This document shows positions 40,001-55,000 of a stretch of 64,000 nucleotides of DNA, piece after piece. Source of the DNA: Actinernus sp. WN-2022 (Eukaryota > Cnidaria > Anthozoa > Actiniaria > Actinernidae); assembly GCA_030867875.1 (NCBI GenBank), contig JAOWCC010000791.1, forward strand, positions 117,194 to 181,193. Reading direction: 5' to 3'. Below the pieces are notes generated by a model. The model searched no databases and was not told the origin of the DNA. It was given only the letters and a program-made list of their open reading frames with translations. Position numbers and translations under genes: made by a program. The stretch's first letter is position 1; each line of letters opens with the position of its first letter.

Positions 40001-43000
40001 GACATAAGCATAAGCAACATACGCAGTAATGCATTGATCATTAGCAGTACTTGTTCTTATCTCACACTAGCGACATAAGCATAAGCGTAACCAACATACG
40101 TAGACGCAGTAATGCATTGATCATTAGCGGTACTTGTTCTTATTTCACACTAGCGACATAAGCATATGCGTAACCAACATACGTAGACGCAGTAATACAT
40201 TGATCATTAGCGGTACTTGTTCTTATTTCACACCAGCGACGTATTAAGCATAAGCGTAAGCAACATACGCAGACGCAGTAATACATTGATCATTAGCAGT
40301 ACTTGTTCTTATATCACACAAGCAACATAAGCATAAGCGTAACCAACATACGTAGACGCAGTAATACATTGATCATTAGCGGTACTTGTTCTTATTTCAC
40401 ACCAGCGACGTATTAAGCATAAGCGTAAGCAACATACGCAGACGCAGTAATTGTATAATCCTTGTTCAAGGCTGTTGGACCTCAGTCTAACCGTCGTCAT
40501 TTTTATTCCAAGACGATTTAAGATTTAATTACGCTCCACAAACGACACTGTATCGTTCCTGACGACACCGGCGTGTCACACCCCGTTCCTTAAGGTTACC
40601 ATATACTCCGTACCTTAAGGTTACCGTATACTCCGTACCGTAAGGTAACCGTATACCTTCAGAGTACATATTAAAAATAATTGTGTACTGAATACAATAA
40701 GGGCTGTATATGGGCAAACTATATACCAAAATGAGCAAATTGTAAATGTCTGTTCTATTTGTTAGGTGTTACTATGGTAACATAAGTTGGGAGAATTTAC
40801 ATTCAATTCAGTGAATTTCACATATTTGAATTAATCGCAAATGCGAATATAACGTATATACATGCATGTGAAACTTTGCACAATAACGTAAAATAACATG
40901 GTCTTCAAAAGTTTGTCGGGGAATTTGATATTTTTTTACATGAATTTTATGGACATTTTTATTCACATACCTATGATTGCTGTCACAGCGTTTTCATGTG
41001 TTGGGCTATTTTAAAATCATTTTTTCCGCCAATTGACCGATTTAGCATGTACATTTGTTGTCCCAATTCAGGTGATGTGACAGCTCTCCAGTGGATTCGG
41101 AGCTTTGTTTTCCAATTAGAGAAATGTGTACATTTCCTCTTGGAATACAGAAAAACAACAAAACATTACTCAAGAGAACAGTCAGGTGATCTGACTTGGA
41201 CAACTTACAAATATACAAGCTAACTTCGGTCAATTAGTGGGTTGCACCAATGGCGGAACAAAAGATGCCTCATTAGTTACATTTGTAATACCAACCAACA
41301 TGGCTGCTACGCTTTTGTGATTTTATTCCCTTAGGAATGATTGCAACCCAAGAATAGCTGGAAACCGTTCTAAAATAACTTGTGAAAACGCTGTGACAAG
41401 GTCTAGTATGTGGGATGGATGCTCCTAGTTATGGACTCCTGCTTCCACTCATTTTCACCTTCAAATGGCCATCTTAATATTTTCCTGTAAATCTAATAAA
41501 ACGTCCCCTCAACTACCGCCGAGTATGTGGCCAAAGTATGTTAAAAAGTATATTTCTATATTGAAACTATAGACTTCGACGAATGTCGTACGGCCAGACA
41601 CGGTTGTCGTGACGATGCCATTTGCACCAATTCCTATGGTTCGTACTCGTGTCGCTGTAAAACTGGATATGCAGGAAACGGAATCGACGACTGTTCAGGT
41701 TCGTAAAAGTACTCCTCCTAAAACCTGTTTTAATTCCAGTGCCCATTTGGTTGTTTTGGGAACGACAGAAGCATTTAAAAATAATGTTTTATCCTGTGTT
41801 CTATAAAATGACTTTGTACATCATTGCAACTTTTGTAAGGTTCTGTTTGTGTGTGTCATAATGTTGCGTTTGACTGCACAATTAACACTAGCGAAATAAA
41901 TGTGTGTATACTATAAAGATGCTTGTAGTTTTAACAATATGATTATGTCGTCGATGTAAACACCCAGTTAACTTACTCATGATATAATGCTATTTAGTAT
42001 ATACAACGCGGGAACCTACATAGATCATGCAATTTGATTGGCTCGCTATCTCGAAATAATGAGCAATAGCCACCTACAAAACTCGGGATAATTTTGAAAC
42101 AAAATGGCAGGCGTAAATTCACGTTTCGCGATTGTTTCCGATGCGGAAATTTTAGAAATTCAACAAAATGCAGTGCCCAAAAGCACTAAAATAGCTACAA
42201 AATATGGCCTTCGAGTGTTTCAAGGTAAATATTGTTTTGCCGTAGAAAAAGCTTTGATTTAATTTATGATAAGTGGATTTCTTTGTTTTTGTCTATTGTT
42301 GAACGCTTTATTCCTAGTAAATTTGTTACAATCCGTCCCAATGATACTCTGGATGAATGGAGCAGTTCGTCGGGCTATAAATAAGCGAAATCCGTTCCTT
42401 ATTTTTTTTTCGAAACAAGTCTCCCTTCAATTGGGAAAATACCGAGCTCAGACGAACCTGGTTGTTAACCTAATTCGTAAAGCAAAATCAGCCCTTGTAT
42501 GAAAGTGATAGTTATATTTTTGATCCGAAGAAGAAAGCGGAGATCTTTAATGATTATTTTGTCAGTCAGACCCATTTACCTATAGCTACTGCCACAGTTT
42601 CTAATCTCATTCGTGTATTCAATTCTTCGTTATCTACGATTGTTGCTACTGATGAAGAAGTTGCTAACATTCTTAGTCTTCTAGACGTAACTAAAGCTTG
42701 TGGAACTGATTAAACTATGTTTATCCGGGATTTGTAATCCACTTACGCGCCTTATTAATATTTCTCTCGCTCTTGGTCAGTTTCCACATCTTTGGAAATT
42801 AGCTAATGTTTTACCATTATTCAAAAATGATAATCGGCAGCTTAAGTCAAATTATCGCCCTGTGTCGCTTCTTTCATGCTTTAGTAAAATTTGCGAAAAG
42901 ATCGTTTTTATGAAATCGTATTTGACTTTCTTGATTGTAATGGTTTCTTCTACCGTTTGCAATCTGGGTTCCGCCCTGGTGATTCAACGGTGATGCAGTT

Positions 43001-46000
43001 GGTCTACATAGTGCATAAAATTTACGAAGCGCTGGACCGAGGAAATGAAGTAAGAGCAGTGTTCTTAGATATATCTAAAGCATTTGATAAGGTATGGCAC
43101 GATGGTCTTTTAGCCAAATTGAAATCGCTAGGAATTGAAGGTACCCTTTTTAATTGGTTCGAAAGTTACCTGAGCGGTAGATTGCAGCGCGTTGTCATTG
43201 AAGGCACCAATTCTTCTTGGGATGAAATTAAAGCCGGGGTACCTCACGATCTGTTCTTGGCCCGCTTTTAGTTTTGATTTATATTAATGATATCCAGTTT
43301 GATATTAATAGCAATTGTTTTCTTTTCGCGGATGATACACTCCTTCTTGAAGAGGTTTCAACTCCTGATGCAACTGCCCGTACCTTGAATGACGATCTTT
43401 CTGTTATTTCTTCGTGGTCCGACGAATGGCCGTTACGATGAATGTGTCTAAGACGAAAAGTATGTTTTTTCACTTAAAAGGGATAAACTCCAGCATCCTA
43501 CTCTAAATTTGTCGGATAAACCTATTGAAGAAGTAACTACTCACGAACATTTAGGCGTCTCACTTTCTAATAACATGTCGTGGAGGGCCCACATCCTTAA
43601 GTTACATCAAAAGGCAATGAAAAAGTTAAATTTATTGAAAGGTTTTAGATTTAAGCTTCCAAGATCAACACTCGAAATTCTTTATAAATCCCTTGTTCGT
43701 TCTAATATGGAATATGCTGACGTGGTCTGGGAAGGGTGTTCTTTGGGTGAAGCTGATTTGCAGGAAAGTGTCCAATTTGAAGCAGCTAAGCTATAATAAC
43801 TGGTGCAATGAAGGGTACGCACAGGGAAAGTTTATTGAAAGAATGTGGTCTGCATAGGCTTAGGGACCGGAGGTCAATGCATAAATTATTTTTGATGTAT
43901 AGGATGATTAAAAACTTTACACCAGCTTATTTGTCTGAGCTTTGTCCACAATACGTTTGTCAGAGAACCTCCTATACCCTTCGTAATAGGGACAATTTGT
44001 GTTTACCTTCTATTCGCACTGCAAAATTGATGAATTCATTTCTTTATTCTACGACTAAGTTGTGGAATTGTCTTCCTGCATCGACACGTAATTGTATTTC
44101 TTTAGCATCTTTTAAATCTGACTTGTTACGTAATATATTTTATGTATTACCTCCTAATAAGCTTTTTTATCTTGGGGATCGTTATTTATCTGTTTTACAA
44201 ACAAGGTTAAGATTGATGCATTGTGGTCTTAATTTTTACCTTTACTCAATGAATTGTATTCCGTCTCCTGTTCAGTTGTGTTTGTGGTGCACCCAAAGAA
44301 GATGTTGTTCATTATTTGTTGATTTGTTCCCGTTTTGCTGCTCTGCGCGCTATAATGCTTGCCTCAGTTATGCACAATGCTGGAAATCTATTGGCTACGT
44401 ACTTTAAATTTATCCAAAAAATGGATGTATTACTGAATGGTTCTTCCACTCTAAATTTTGAATATAATGCCTCAATTTTTAATGCAGTTAGGACTTTTAT
44501 TATTGATTCAGGTCGCTTTAGCTATTAGCCATTTTGTGTATTTGTATCGTTTTTTTTTCTTGTTTGTTATTCTTTAAATTGTAAAGTTTCTGCTTCTTCG
44601 TGGTCTATATGTATAGGTGTAAATGTAAATTAATGTGAGCCCCCTAGATGAGCACTTGCGCTCTTGGGGTTAACGTTTAGCTCAAATAGTGTTTAACTAA
44701 AAAATAAATAAAAAAAGCTTTGTTTACAAAAGTTACAGTTATTTTTGTCACGGCTTTAAGAAATAAAACTAAAAAACACTATAATTCTCATTTTGTGTTG
44801 AGGTTCCCGTGTTGTATATACTAAAACAATTATTCGCCTCATACTCAGTCGATATTGGTGAATATTCCCCTCGACTTCGGGGAATATTCACCAATATCGA
44901 CTGAGCCTGAGGCGAATAATTGTTAAATAATTCCGCTTGTACTTTCCCCCAAAATTCTTTGCGCGCGAAAAGCTTTAAATCCATTAGAACATCGCGGTAG
45001 AAATTTTTTAACCCTTAAAAATAAACCAGTACAAGTGAATACACTGTCATTGAAGAGAAGAAAGGATTTCTATGTTTTTTTTTTACTGTGTTAGGTTCGC
45101 AAGAGATTGTGGTCAAATCATCCGCAATCTTTTTCCGTACGGTATTTGGTCAAGAAGCTCATCAAGCTCATTTATCAGTTGGCAGACAAGTAATTGTGTT
45201 ATTTTTGCTTACTAGATATCGATGAGTGTTCTTCATCCCCTCCGTGTGATAACAATGCCACGTGTACCAACACCAAGGGTTCGTACGTGTGCCAGTGTAG
45301 TGCGGGATACTCCGGCAATGGATTGACGTGCACGGGTAAGTGACGTATAAAAAAACAAAAGATTTAGGCTCCTGGACTTAAAGTGCAAGTAAAGCCATAA
45401 AACGACATGAACTCTTTTTGCCCCAAATTCTATTTCTAATATACTTCAATTTTCTAACTTAGTTTTCTTTGAGAGACAGGAGCAGAAATTAAACTAGAAT
45501 CAACGCGATTGATTCATCTTGTGATGTCACAAAGAAAACCTACGGGATTCTATTGTAGTAGTTTTCTCTAGGGAGGGAGTTGATTCACAGGATCCATGAA
45601 AACTAATCAAAATTAGGGATTAAATGCCAGAGATGTTACAAAATTTGCAAGATTAATACTTTTTGCGAGAAACAAACACAATAGTACAATATATATATTT
45701 CTTTTTTTGACATGATACTTGCTCTTTAATGAATGACATGTTCCGGGACGTGCAAGGCTAAACGATTCTTCGCAACATGAAATCGAAGTGATGCATTTAT
45801 GTTTAAAATCACCAAATCGAAACTAAATGTATCTATATATTCTTCTACTACTCATTAATTATTAATGAGAACGACTACCAACCAGATCTCTCAATTGCTC
45901 GTTTTCACATGACGTCATCGCCGCCATCTTGGTTGACGTTAACAAAGATTCCTCGTTCGATCAACTATGAAACCAAAATATTTCTTTGTTTGATCAGTTC

Positions 46001-49000
46001 AACCAACATGGCCGCAACGTCTTTGTTATTTGAATCTCTGGGGATTGATTGCAAACCAGCAAACAGACCAGATCGCGGTTAATTCCGACATTTTGAAAGG
46101 GGTGCAAACATGGCGCGAAATACAGTGTTTGTATGAGAAGCCGTAAAATCACACAAAAGGAAAGTGCCGAATCCTGTGACGTGTATATGAAATATTACTT
46201 AAAATTTAAATTTTAAAACTTAAAATTAGACATATAGCTGTATTTTGTTTCTAATAAAAACAATGGGTGGTTGTTCTGTTTATTGTTCGAATTCCAGATA
46301 TCGACGAGTGTACATTGAACTTACACGCCTGCGATCGTAACGCTGTGTGCACAAACACACAGGGATCCCATGTATGTGTTTGCAGTGGTGCTTATTATGG
46401 CAACGGGACATTTTGCGAAAACCGTAAGTTAACAAACATTTCTTGTAGCTTGAGAACATGTTGTTTCCCTATTAGAGCGGTTTTCAGTTGAGTGTAGTAA
46501 AACCAAATGCAAATTACCCACAACCAGCCAATCACAGGAGCGAGTAATCACAAGTAACTCATACATGGCTTCCCTGTGAGCCAATGACAAACCAAAGAAA
46601 AACCAAAATCAATTTGCGTTTGGTTTTACTTTGGATTCTGATTGGTTGGTTTACTTTCTCAGCCAATAGGAGAGCTTAGTAAACGCAAAACCAAAACACT
46701 TCCGACACTCAATTGAAATCCGCTCTATTCATTCGAAACTCCGGTTGTTGAAATAAATGGGCCTTTTGCAGCTTGGCATTCACGTGATTGTACAGGATGG
46801 CAAATAATATCTGACTTCATTTATTTAGAGGCCTTGTACGAGAGACAGAGCGGAAAAACGGAGCGCATGCGCACTAGCCACTTCATTAAAAGTGAATCAA
46901 GATGGCCGCCGAGCGGGAGGGAATCGTAGCTCTTTTTCAGGGTCCTCTCACAGCTCAAGAAATATCACGATTGCTTTATTACGTCACATCATGGACTGAT
47001 ATGCTTCAGTGACTTCTTCGAGCCCAAATAACAGATAATCCAGTACACAGGAAGAACGCTACAATTGCTTGATCGACTCTGTTTTGAAGGAGAGCGAGTC
47101 ATTTCGAACTGTTCATATGCGACTGGAAAAACGCCAAAAATAAGAAAACTTGTGAATATATAAGGTTCATACTTCGATAGAGAACTAAGGAGGTGATGGT
47201 TTTAAACATATAAAATACCATCTTCGAGATTTTCATACCATTTTTCAAACGAAGCATTTGAAGTTACAGTAGTGACTAGACTGTCTACAGCAGTAGAAAT
47301 CCTGGAACGACTATCATTACCAAAGACTGTAAGTGAATCTACAGAGCTATTATCAGGAAATTATACAATATTTCACTTGATTTGGTTATTATGGTATTAC
47401 TCGGCATTTTGACGAATTAGTTGACTGATTTACCAATGTAAAGAAAACGAATTTTCATTTTGTTTTAAAATGAAGTGTTGTATAATAGTATATTATACAT
47501 GTAAAAAAAATTAATATGTTATAATTGTTCTGTTTTCAGAAAGCCAACAATAAAACAGTTGTAATCAAATGCCTTTGGCAAAATAGTTTTGTGTTCATTT
47601 CAGTTTTGTTCATGTTAGAAGCGGTTGACAGTAATTATGTTGTGTGGGACTTTTGTGCGGTTCTGTATAAAGGGAGGTATGGTGGTTGGTGCATGAAATC
47701 AAGAGCCTGCATGTGGACTTTGTGTTTGCTTTACATGTACACGAAACAGTATTTCTTGTTGTTTTCCCAGGAAAAAGGAAGCCTGCAATTGTATACCTTT
47801 CCATTCCCAGCTCCCTCAGTGTTTACTTGATGTTTTTGAATATCTGGACTAAACAGCAAAAGAACATGTTTGCTTGTGTTAGACTACTTGAGAAATGGAG
47901 ACTCTTCAAGTACCATCACTTCTCTTGATCTTCACTCTATTCTCCCCAAGCACAAGCAAAGTGAGACAAATACATGTGTAGGATAATTGAAAGAGAGATA
48001 AATAGTCTCCATAGCAAACTACATGCACATGCATATATTAGAACAAATCTACATTTTTCATGTACACTTTGACTGTTAATTGTTAAAACCTGTTTATAAT
48101 TGTAACATGGTACAACAGAGGAAGGCCTAGGAGTAGTACTACAAAGATTTTAAAAATGTTTTTGGTTTAATGTTTTTAACATTCAGTAGAATTCTCTACT
48201 ATCTTGCTGAGTTTATATCCAACCAACTGGTGACATAACATAGAATGCAATAACTTTCCACAACAGTTAAGCCTTAAAACAGTTGAAACGTACTGTGTGT
48301 ATGTACAGATGTATCTCTCTTTTTTCATTTGCCTAATGGTTACTAATACATAATATTTGTACAGGAATCCATAAGTAATTACATATAATAAAATTCATTG
48401 TTAATTTCTTTGAAAAACTTGGTAGCTCCCTCTTTCACGAGTCTTTTTTTTTAAGTTACACAGAAACTACATTATTAGCATAATTAATGCAGAGGTTCAT
48501 TAATTTTCAGTGTAGCTGGCTTGGACTTTGAAAGTAGAGCTATGTGAATATATGCCTTCAGTAATAAATATATGTTAAAATACAAATATAGTATGTGTAG
48601 CTGGCTATACATGTATATACAGCTATTTCAAGCTAATATAAGTGCAATGTAGATGCATGCTAGTGCTGGAGCACTAGCTGTAGCCAGGTTATTTTGAAAC
48701 CCCTGATAATTATAGTGACCATTTCCTGTATGTCTCCATTTTCTGTACACCTGTAGTATACTTATTTTATGAAGTGTGTGAACATTAAGTGAAGATAATT
48801 TTCTGAAATTATGTGAAGGGCTAATCTAAGAAACATGTCAATAATAATAAGTGAACATGTTCTTAACTTGATTTTTAAAATGAAATTTGTATGAATTATG
48901 TGAAATTATTTTAAAGGTTAACTGTGAATTGTGTCTTTGTTAAGTGCTTACAGTCTATATATTATTTTATGTGAACTTATTTCAGAGGTGAATCATGTGT

Positions 49001-52000
49001 ATATGTTTGAATTGCTAATGCAGTGCCTAATGAATCATCAAGGCAGGAAGAGGGTCAGCTTTTTATTGGATAATTTTGAGGAAGGAGGGGGAAGGGTTAG
49101 GTGCCCAGTGAATGAATGAGATAGTCCAGTCTGTATAATAAGCACAATTAATTTGGGAAAGGAAAGCAATGAGGGGGAAGTATGTTGGAATGAACAACAT
49201 GTTTCTAGTTTCCAATGGGCTTCCATTTTATAATAATAAAAACAAAAATAATAACAATCAGTGTGTATTAGTAAATAAATAATTAATTAATAATAGTTCT
49301 ATTATAATGATATTGATGCTAAGAATCTCTGCTTATGATCATGCATGTTCATTTAAAATAAATTTTTTTAAACATAAGTTTTAAAATGCCAAGTGTGCAT
49401 TCTGTATTAGGCAGACCCTTTTAAAATGGCTAGGAAGTCTGCTATAACCTAAAGCTCAGGGATGCTCTGATTGTAAACTCTTTCTGAATTTAAGGTTCAG
49501 ATACAACATACATAAATATGTAATTTATTATAATATTAGTATTTTGATAGCTACTAAATATTATTTTGTCAAAAATTTAACTTTAACAAATTAAAAACCC
49601 TTGTGATTTGAATTAACATGAACATGCAATGTACGCGTGAGCAGAGATTCTAAGTATTGATAATAAACATTAGTCAATTAGTTATTTTATGTCATGTTTT
49701 GCACATGTATCTGATTGTTAATGTTAGTATCATGAATGAAACCTCATCAGAATTAACCTCCATAGCCATCATGATTTTCCTTTCCCAAATACATTATCAC
49801 ACCCACATATTAAACTGAATCAACGATCACATTCTTTCAATCAACACTTACAGTGTTTAACCCTTCCTCATTCAAAATTTGAGTTACAACACCAACACAT
49901 ACATGATTTACTTCTAAATTTCATAAATATTTTTTGCATATTTTAAGAGAATAACTTATTTTTAATGTTTCATAGATACATAAGTGTTCTTGTTTTTGGT
50001 GGAGAATAAAGATGAAGAGAAGTGATGGTGCTGAAAAGTATAAATTTTTCGAGTCTTAATTCTATATAGATGTGTTCCTTCCAATGCTGTTAATATATGG
50101 GACCAGATAATTATGTCATTTTTTTCTACATTAAAAATAAACAGGTTTAAAACACTTAGTCTCAAATAATGAGAAAGTAGATGAAAACTGTATACGTTTG
50201 TGTTCATAGTTTGGTATATTTGCCTGACTTTGCTTTTGTTTGGGAAGAATAGAGATAAAGATAAATTATGGTGTTTGAAGTCTGTATTTCTCAACAAGTA
50301 ATCTGTATAACCATGCAGGTGCTCCTTTACTATTTCGGTCCAGATATTCCAAAACAGCAAACAATTACACTGAGTGAATTGGGAAGAGAATCAATTTTTA
50401 CTATTTTACAGGAAAATAAACAAGACCAGAGGTACTGCTTCTTTGCTTGATCTGCATAAAATGTGTATAAAAGCATTTTTATGCAAAGCTTGGGTGAGAA
50501 TTTAAAGTCCACATGCAGGCTCTAGATCTTGATATGCACCTCTCTTACAAAACCACACAAAAATCCCACACAACATAATTAGTGTCAATTAACCCACTTC
50601 TAACATAAACAAAATTAAATGAACACAAAAGTACTTTGCCAAAGGCATTCGATTACAACTATGTTTTATTGTTGGCTTTCTGAAAACAGAACAATTATAA
50701 CATTTTTTTTTTACATGTATATACTATTATACAACCGGCAGGTACAAAATGCAGACTGGAAAATGCAGACTGCAGACTGGAAAATGCAGACTAGAAAATG
50801 CAGACTGGAAAATGCAGACCGGAAAATGCAGACTCAATAAAATCAATAAGAAACATCTATTGGTCTGTAACAGGGCGATTCTGCAAGGCTTTAGATGACT
50901 TATAGATCCTTATTTTTTTGGGTTATACATGTCTTATGCGGGGTCTTGCTTTTTTCTTGACTGCCGGCGCCAGCCACGCCGTGTATGCGAGCCACGCCTA
51001 ATCCGACTATGAGCTTTTCATGACAATATTTCCTTAATAACAGAAAGTAAAAGCTATGTATTCCGAGGTATTTTGGATTATTTACTTACTTTTTAATTAC
51101 GTTCGTATTTAGCCGGGTCCTGTCTTTGTTAAACTGATTCAGTCCCATCTTCTTCTGTCCCCCATTTTAAATTTATTGCTATGCACAGGAAGCCCAAAGC
51201 AGCCTCTCTGATTACATATAAATTTGGGTTTCCTGTTTGGTAAAGCGGACACCCTTGGGAATCAGAAAAGGTGTCCGTAACTGGAACTGTCCGCTTACGG
51301 GAATAGTTCTCGTAAGCGGACACTTGTGGAATATGGGATGTGTCCGCTTACGGGAGCTACAATAAAGACCCTGGGGAGTACTCAGAAGATTTTTGGGTAG
51401 GGGTGTGCCACGGAGACCTCAAAACCCTGACCCTATCCCAGACCTAAAAATGCCGTTTACCATACCCTATCCCAGACTTGAAGCAAAAAATATATACCCT
51501 ATCCCAGACGTGATCTCGTGATGTTTACACAGCATGCTGGACTCTTTCATACATGTATCTAATCTCTCCCGAACAGTTTTTAATTACAATTACACTACGA
51601 AAGCCGTTGTTTTGTTTTAATATGGTATTTTAAGCTGTAGTGTAGTCGATAGAGCGCTAAGCATGCATATGCATGGCGTCAACGACAAGTATATCAAAAT
51701 CCATACCCTTTCCCAGACCCAAAACCGTAAAAAGGATACCCTATCCCAGACCTCGGCAGCTCAAAAACCATACCCTATCTCGCGGCACATGTACCCGTAT
51801 AGCCCATATAAGGGAGTACATCCCCCCCCCCCCCCCCCCCGGGGGAATAAAGCTGCAGGGATATGATGTCGTCATCTTTGTGAGCTCATACACTGCATAA
51901 CTCGCGCGGTCATAACACGAAAAAGAGGCTGGTAGGTCCTCTGGAATGTTGAAGCTGAAGTACTAGCAGGAGGTGTGAAAGTGTTGTTCATGATTGCATG

Positions 52001-55000
52001 TTTAGTTGAAAAATGTTGCTAATCTGTCCTCATTTATCCTTTATTTTCTTTATAGTACGACCAGCCAGGCGCATAGCAAATTAACGGCATTGTTTCACTA
52101 AACATTCGTTCAGTGCATTTCACAATCTCCCCGGGCGCTTCAATTTCAACATTCCAGAGGACCTACCGGCCTCGTTGACATGCTAGTTACCAGTACTTAA
52201 TGCATAGGGTCTATCGGTCGGTACATAAATCTGTACACACAAGAATTAGATTTGCAAATTGGAGACTGCTTCATTGCGCTTAAAGACTTGAGTTGCATGT
52301 CCACCAATATATCATTGACGCGTGCAACGGCTTGAGACAGTCGCTCGTTTCCTTGCCAGTCAGAGAAGTCTGCAACTTCTTAGTAAGTTCCATCGCACCT
52401 TGTACATAATTAAGTTCTGGAACTCTCAGTGGCTGGTGAAAGTCCTTGATCGTATCTTTATACAATACATAAGCTTATTTGGATGACAGTTTACTTTACA
52501 GCGCTGTTTACAATACTGTAATTGCTCTAGAACTGTATCAAATAAACCGATAAAGCGAATTGCGGAAAAGTTATAAGCTAACACCGGTGTGAAGCCTCGT
52601 TCTAGTAATGGGATTATTCTGCCGGGGTGTCCACTTTATACGGATTGGGCGAGGTTTGTTGTTGGCATCGCCAGAAAAACGCGACACGGCCGATTGCGCA
52701 ATATCAATTTCGGCTCAGAGGTCAGCAAGCACAGTTCATATAAAATTACAAGCAAACTATGGGGGGAAAACGCTTAATCTCGATTTCTAACTTTCCTGAG
52801 TACGATTTAAAAAATGTCTAACCAGGATCTCAATCTACAATATGAATTAAATAGTTCTACCTACATTTCTATAATCAGCTCGTGAATTTTAGGTGTCGTT
52901 TTTTTTTAAAAATACACGAGTGTTTTGACTCAAATTATTACAGAGCTAGAGTGAGAATTGGCGAGAAAAGAGCTTACTTACTGTTTATAACTTGGATTCT
53001 GAGGTGGAATATACTGTATTTTGCAAAATGTCTATACCAGGCCTTCTGAACGAAGGGTTCATCGTCGTCACTAAATGCCATTAGAGCAGCTGTTGATTCC
53101 TTTGCGGTTTCGTTTTTGCAGTTGAATATTTCGATCTTGGATAAACCGGCAGAATCCGCCATCTTTGTACGCTAAATCCTGTAAATTTGGCTGTCTTGAG
53201 ACCATCATATCTCTGGCCACGAGCGTCTAAAACACCACGAACACATACCAATGGACAACTTGTTCTCTCCTTATGAAACTGCAGTGTATTTGTAACTGAC
53301 CAGCAGTTATTCAAATGAATTGTCCCTTTTTAAAAATAGGCCCTAGTCGGACCTATAGAGAAGAGTCTGCGATACTAATTGTGGTCAGCGATATCTCCCA
53401 TTCGTGCCCGTTTTGAGGCTTGAGAGACAGTAAACAACAATATTTTAGTATGGAAGGCGGCTCTAATAGCTTAAAAATAGAGGAAAAGTTTAAATAAAAC
53501 TGAGAAAGAAAAAAAAGAAGTAAAAAAAAAATATTTTCGTGTCCCGCGTAGGAGTCGAACTCCGGTCGCGGGATTTTATGGCCGACGCTCTAACCGCTTG
53601 ACTATAGAACCGACGTACTTGTAACGCCGCTGACAATTGCTAAATGTCGCTTATTTCTGGCGATGGATCATGGGTGACTGGCCGCGCGGCAACAGATCTC
53701 ACGGTGACCATACTGTTAAATGCAATACCAGGAGCTCATTACCAGGAGCGTCCATATATACTATACCCGTGAGTCAGCGTATGACCGGTTTGAGCTATTT
53801 TTAGAACATGTTTCCCAGGTAACTCATAGTGCCTTCTGACTCTGCTGCGATCGTGCACATGCTTGCCGCAATTATCGAGATTATGGTTTGATTGGATTCC
53901 CAAAGTGTGGCACGTGAACTCCCGTGAGATCTGTTCTAAATATATCTCAATCCGGTCATACGCTGACTCGACCACAGACCTAGTATGGGAGATGGCCGCT
54001 CCTGGTAATGGGCTCCTGGCAATACCTATGGCCGATTTTTTTTGAGGTCTTAGATCCGTCTTTGAAACGTGGATAAGAGAGTTAGCACTCGTTCTCAAAA
54101 GGAGGTCACATGAACTAACTCTAGGCCCCTACGACTTACCCCGTCGACGTTAACCGTTAACTGAAAAACGTTTCAAGCTTGAGCGCCCGGAAAACGACGT
54201 TTAGTGTTGAGGAGGACGATCGTTTTAATAGACAAGAAAGTTCAAGAAAATCCTTAATTGATTTAATTTAATAACCCCTCCAAGAACAATTTATATATAA
54301 TTGGAGAGGTTGATTTGGGCTTCCTGTGCATAGCAATAAATTTAAAATGGTGGACAGAAGAAGATGGGACTGAATCAGTTTAACGAAGAAAGGACCCGGC
54401 TAAATATGAACGTAATTAAAAAGTAAGTAAACAATTCAAAATACCTCTGAATACCTAGCTTTTCCTTTCTGTTTTTAAGGAATTTTTGTCATGAAAAGCT
54501 CGGATTCGGCGTGGCTCGCATACGTGACTCGTCGGCAGTCAAGAAAAAAGCAAAGACCCCGCATAAGACGTGTATAACCCCAAAAAAAGAAGGGTCTAAG
54601 TCGTCTAAAGTTGCAGAGTCGCTCTGTTACAGACCGATAGATGTTTCTTATTGATTTTGTCTGGTCTGCATTTTCGAGTCTGCATTTTCGAGTCTGCATT
54701 TTCCGGTCTGCATTTTCCAGTCTGCATTTTGTACCTGCCGATTATACAACACTTCATTTTAAAACAAAATGAAAATTCGTTTTCTTTACGTACGATACAT
54801 TGGTAAATCAGTCGACTAATTCGTCAAAATGCCGATGTAATACCATAATAACCAAATCAAGTGAAATATTGTATAATTTCCTGATAATAGCTCTGTAGAT
54901 TAACTTACAGTCTTTGGTAATGATCGTCGTTCCAGGATTTCTACTGCTGTAGACAGTCTAGCCACTACTGTAACTTCAAATGCTTCGTTTGAAAAATGGT

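Larger units (their letters stand above)
41996..44822. mobile_element. Inverted-repeat-bounded element with recombinase-like exon, interrupted by a non-LTR element
   Basis: AGTATATACAACGCGGGAAC at 41996 is inverted, with one mismatch, at 44801-44822. Within lie a coding exon (42104-42224) and a decayed LINE (about 42260-44720). Intron 14. Confidence 0.6.

Noticed and set aside
49962..50360. 132-codon minus-strand open frame
   Set aside because: Lies in the arm of a foldback element; contains an internal repeat and matches the opposite arm, which is not open.
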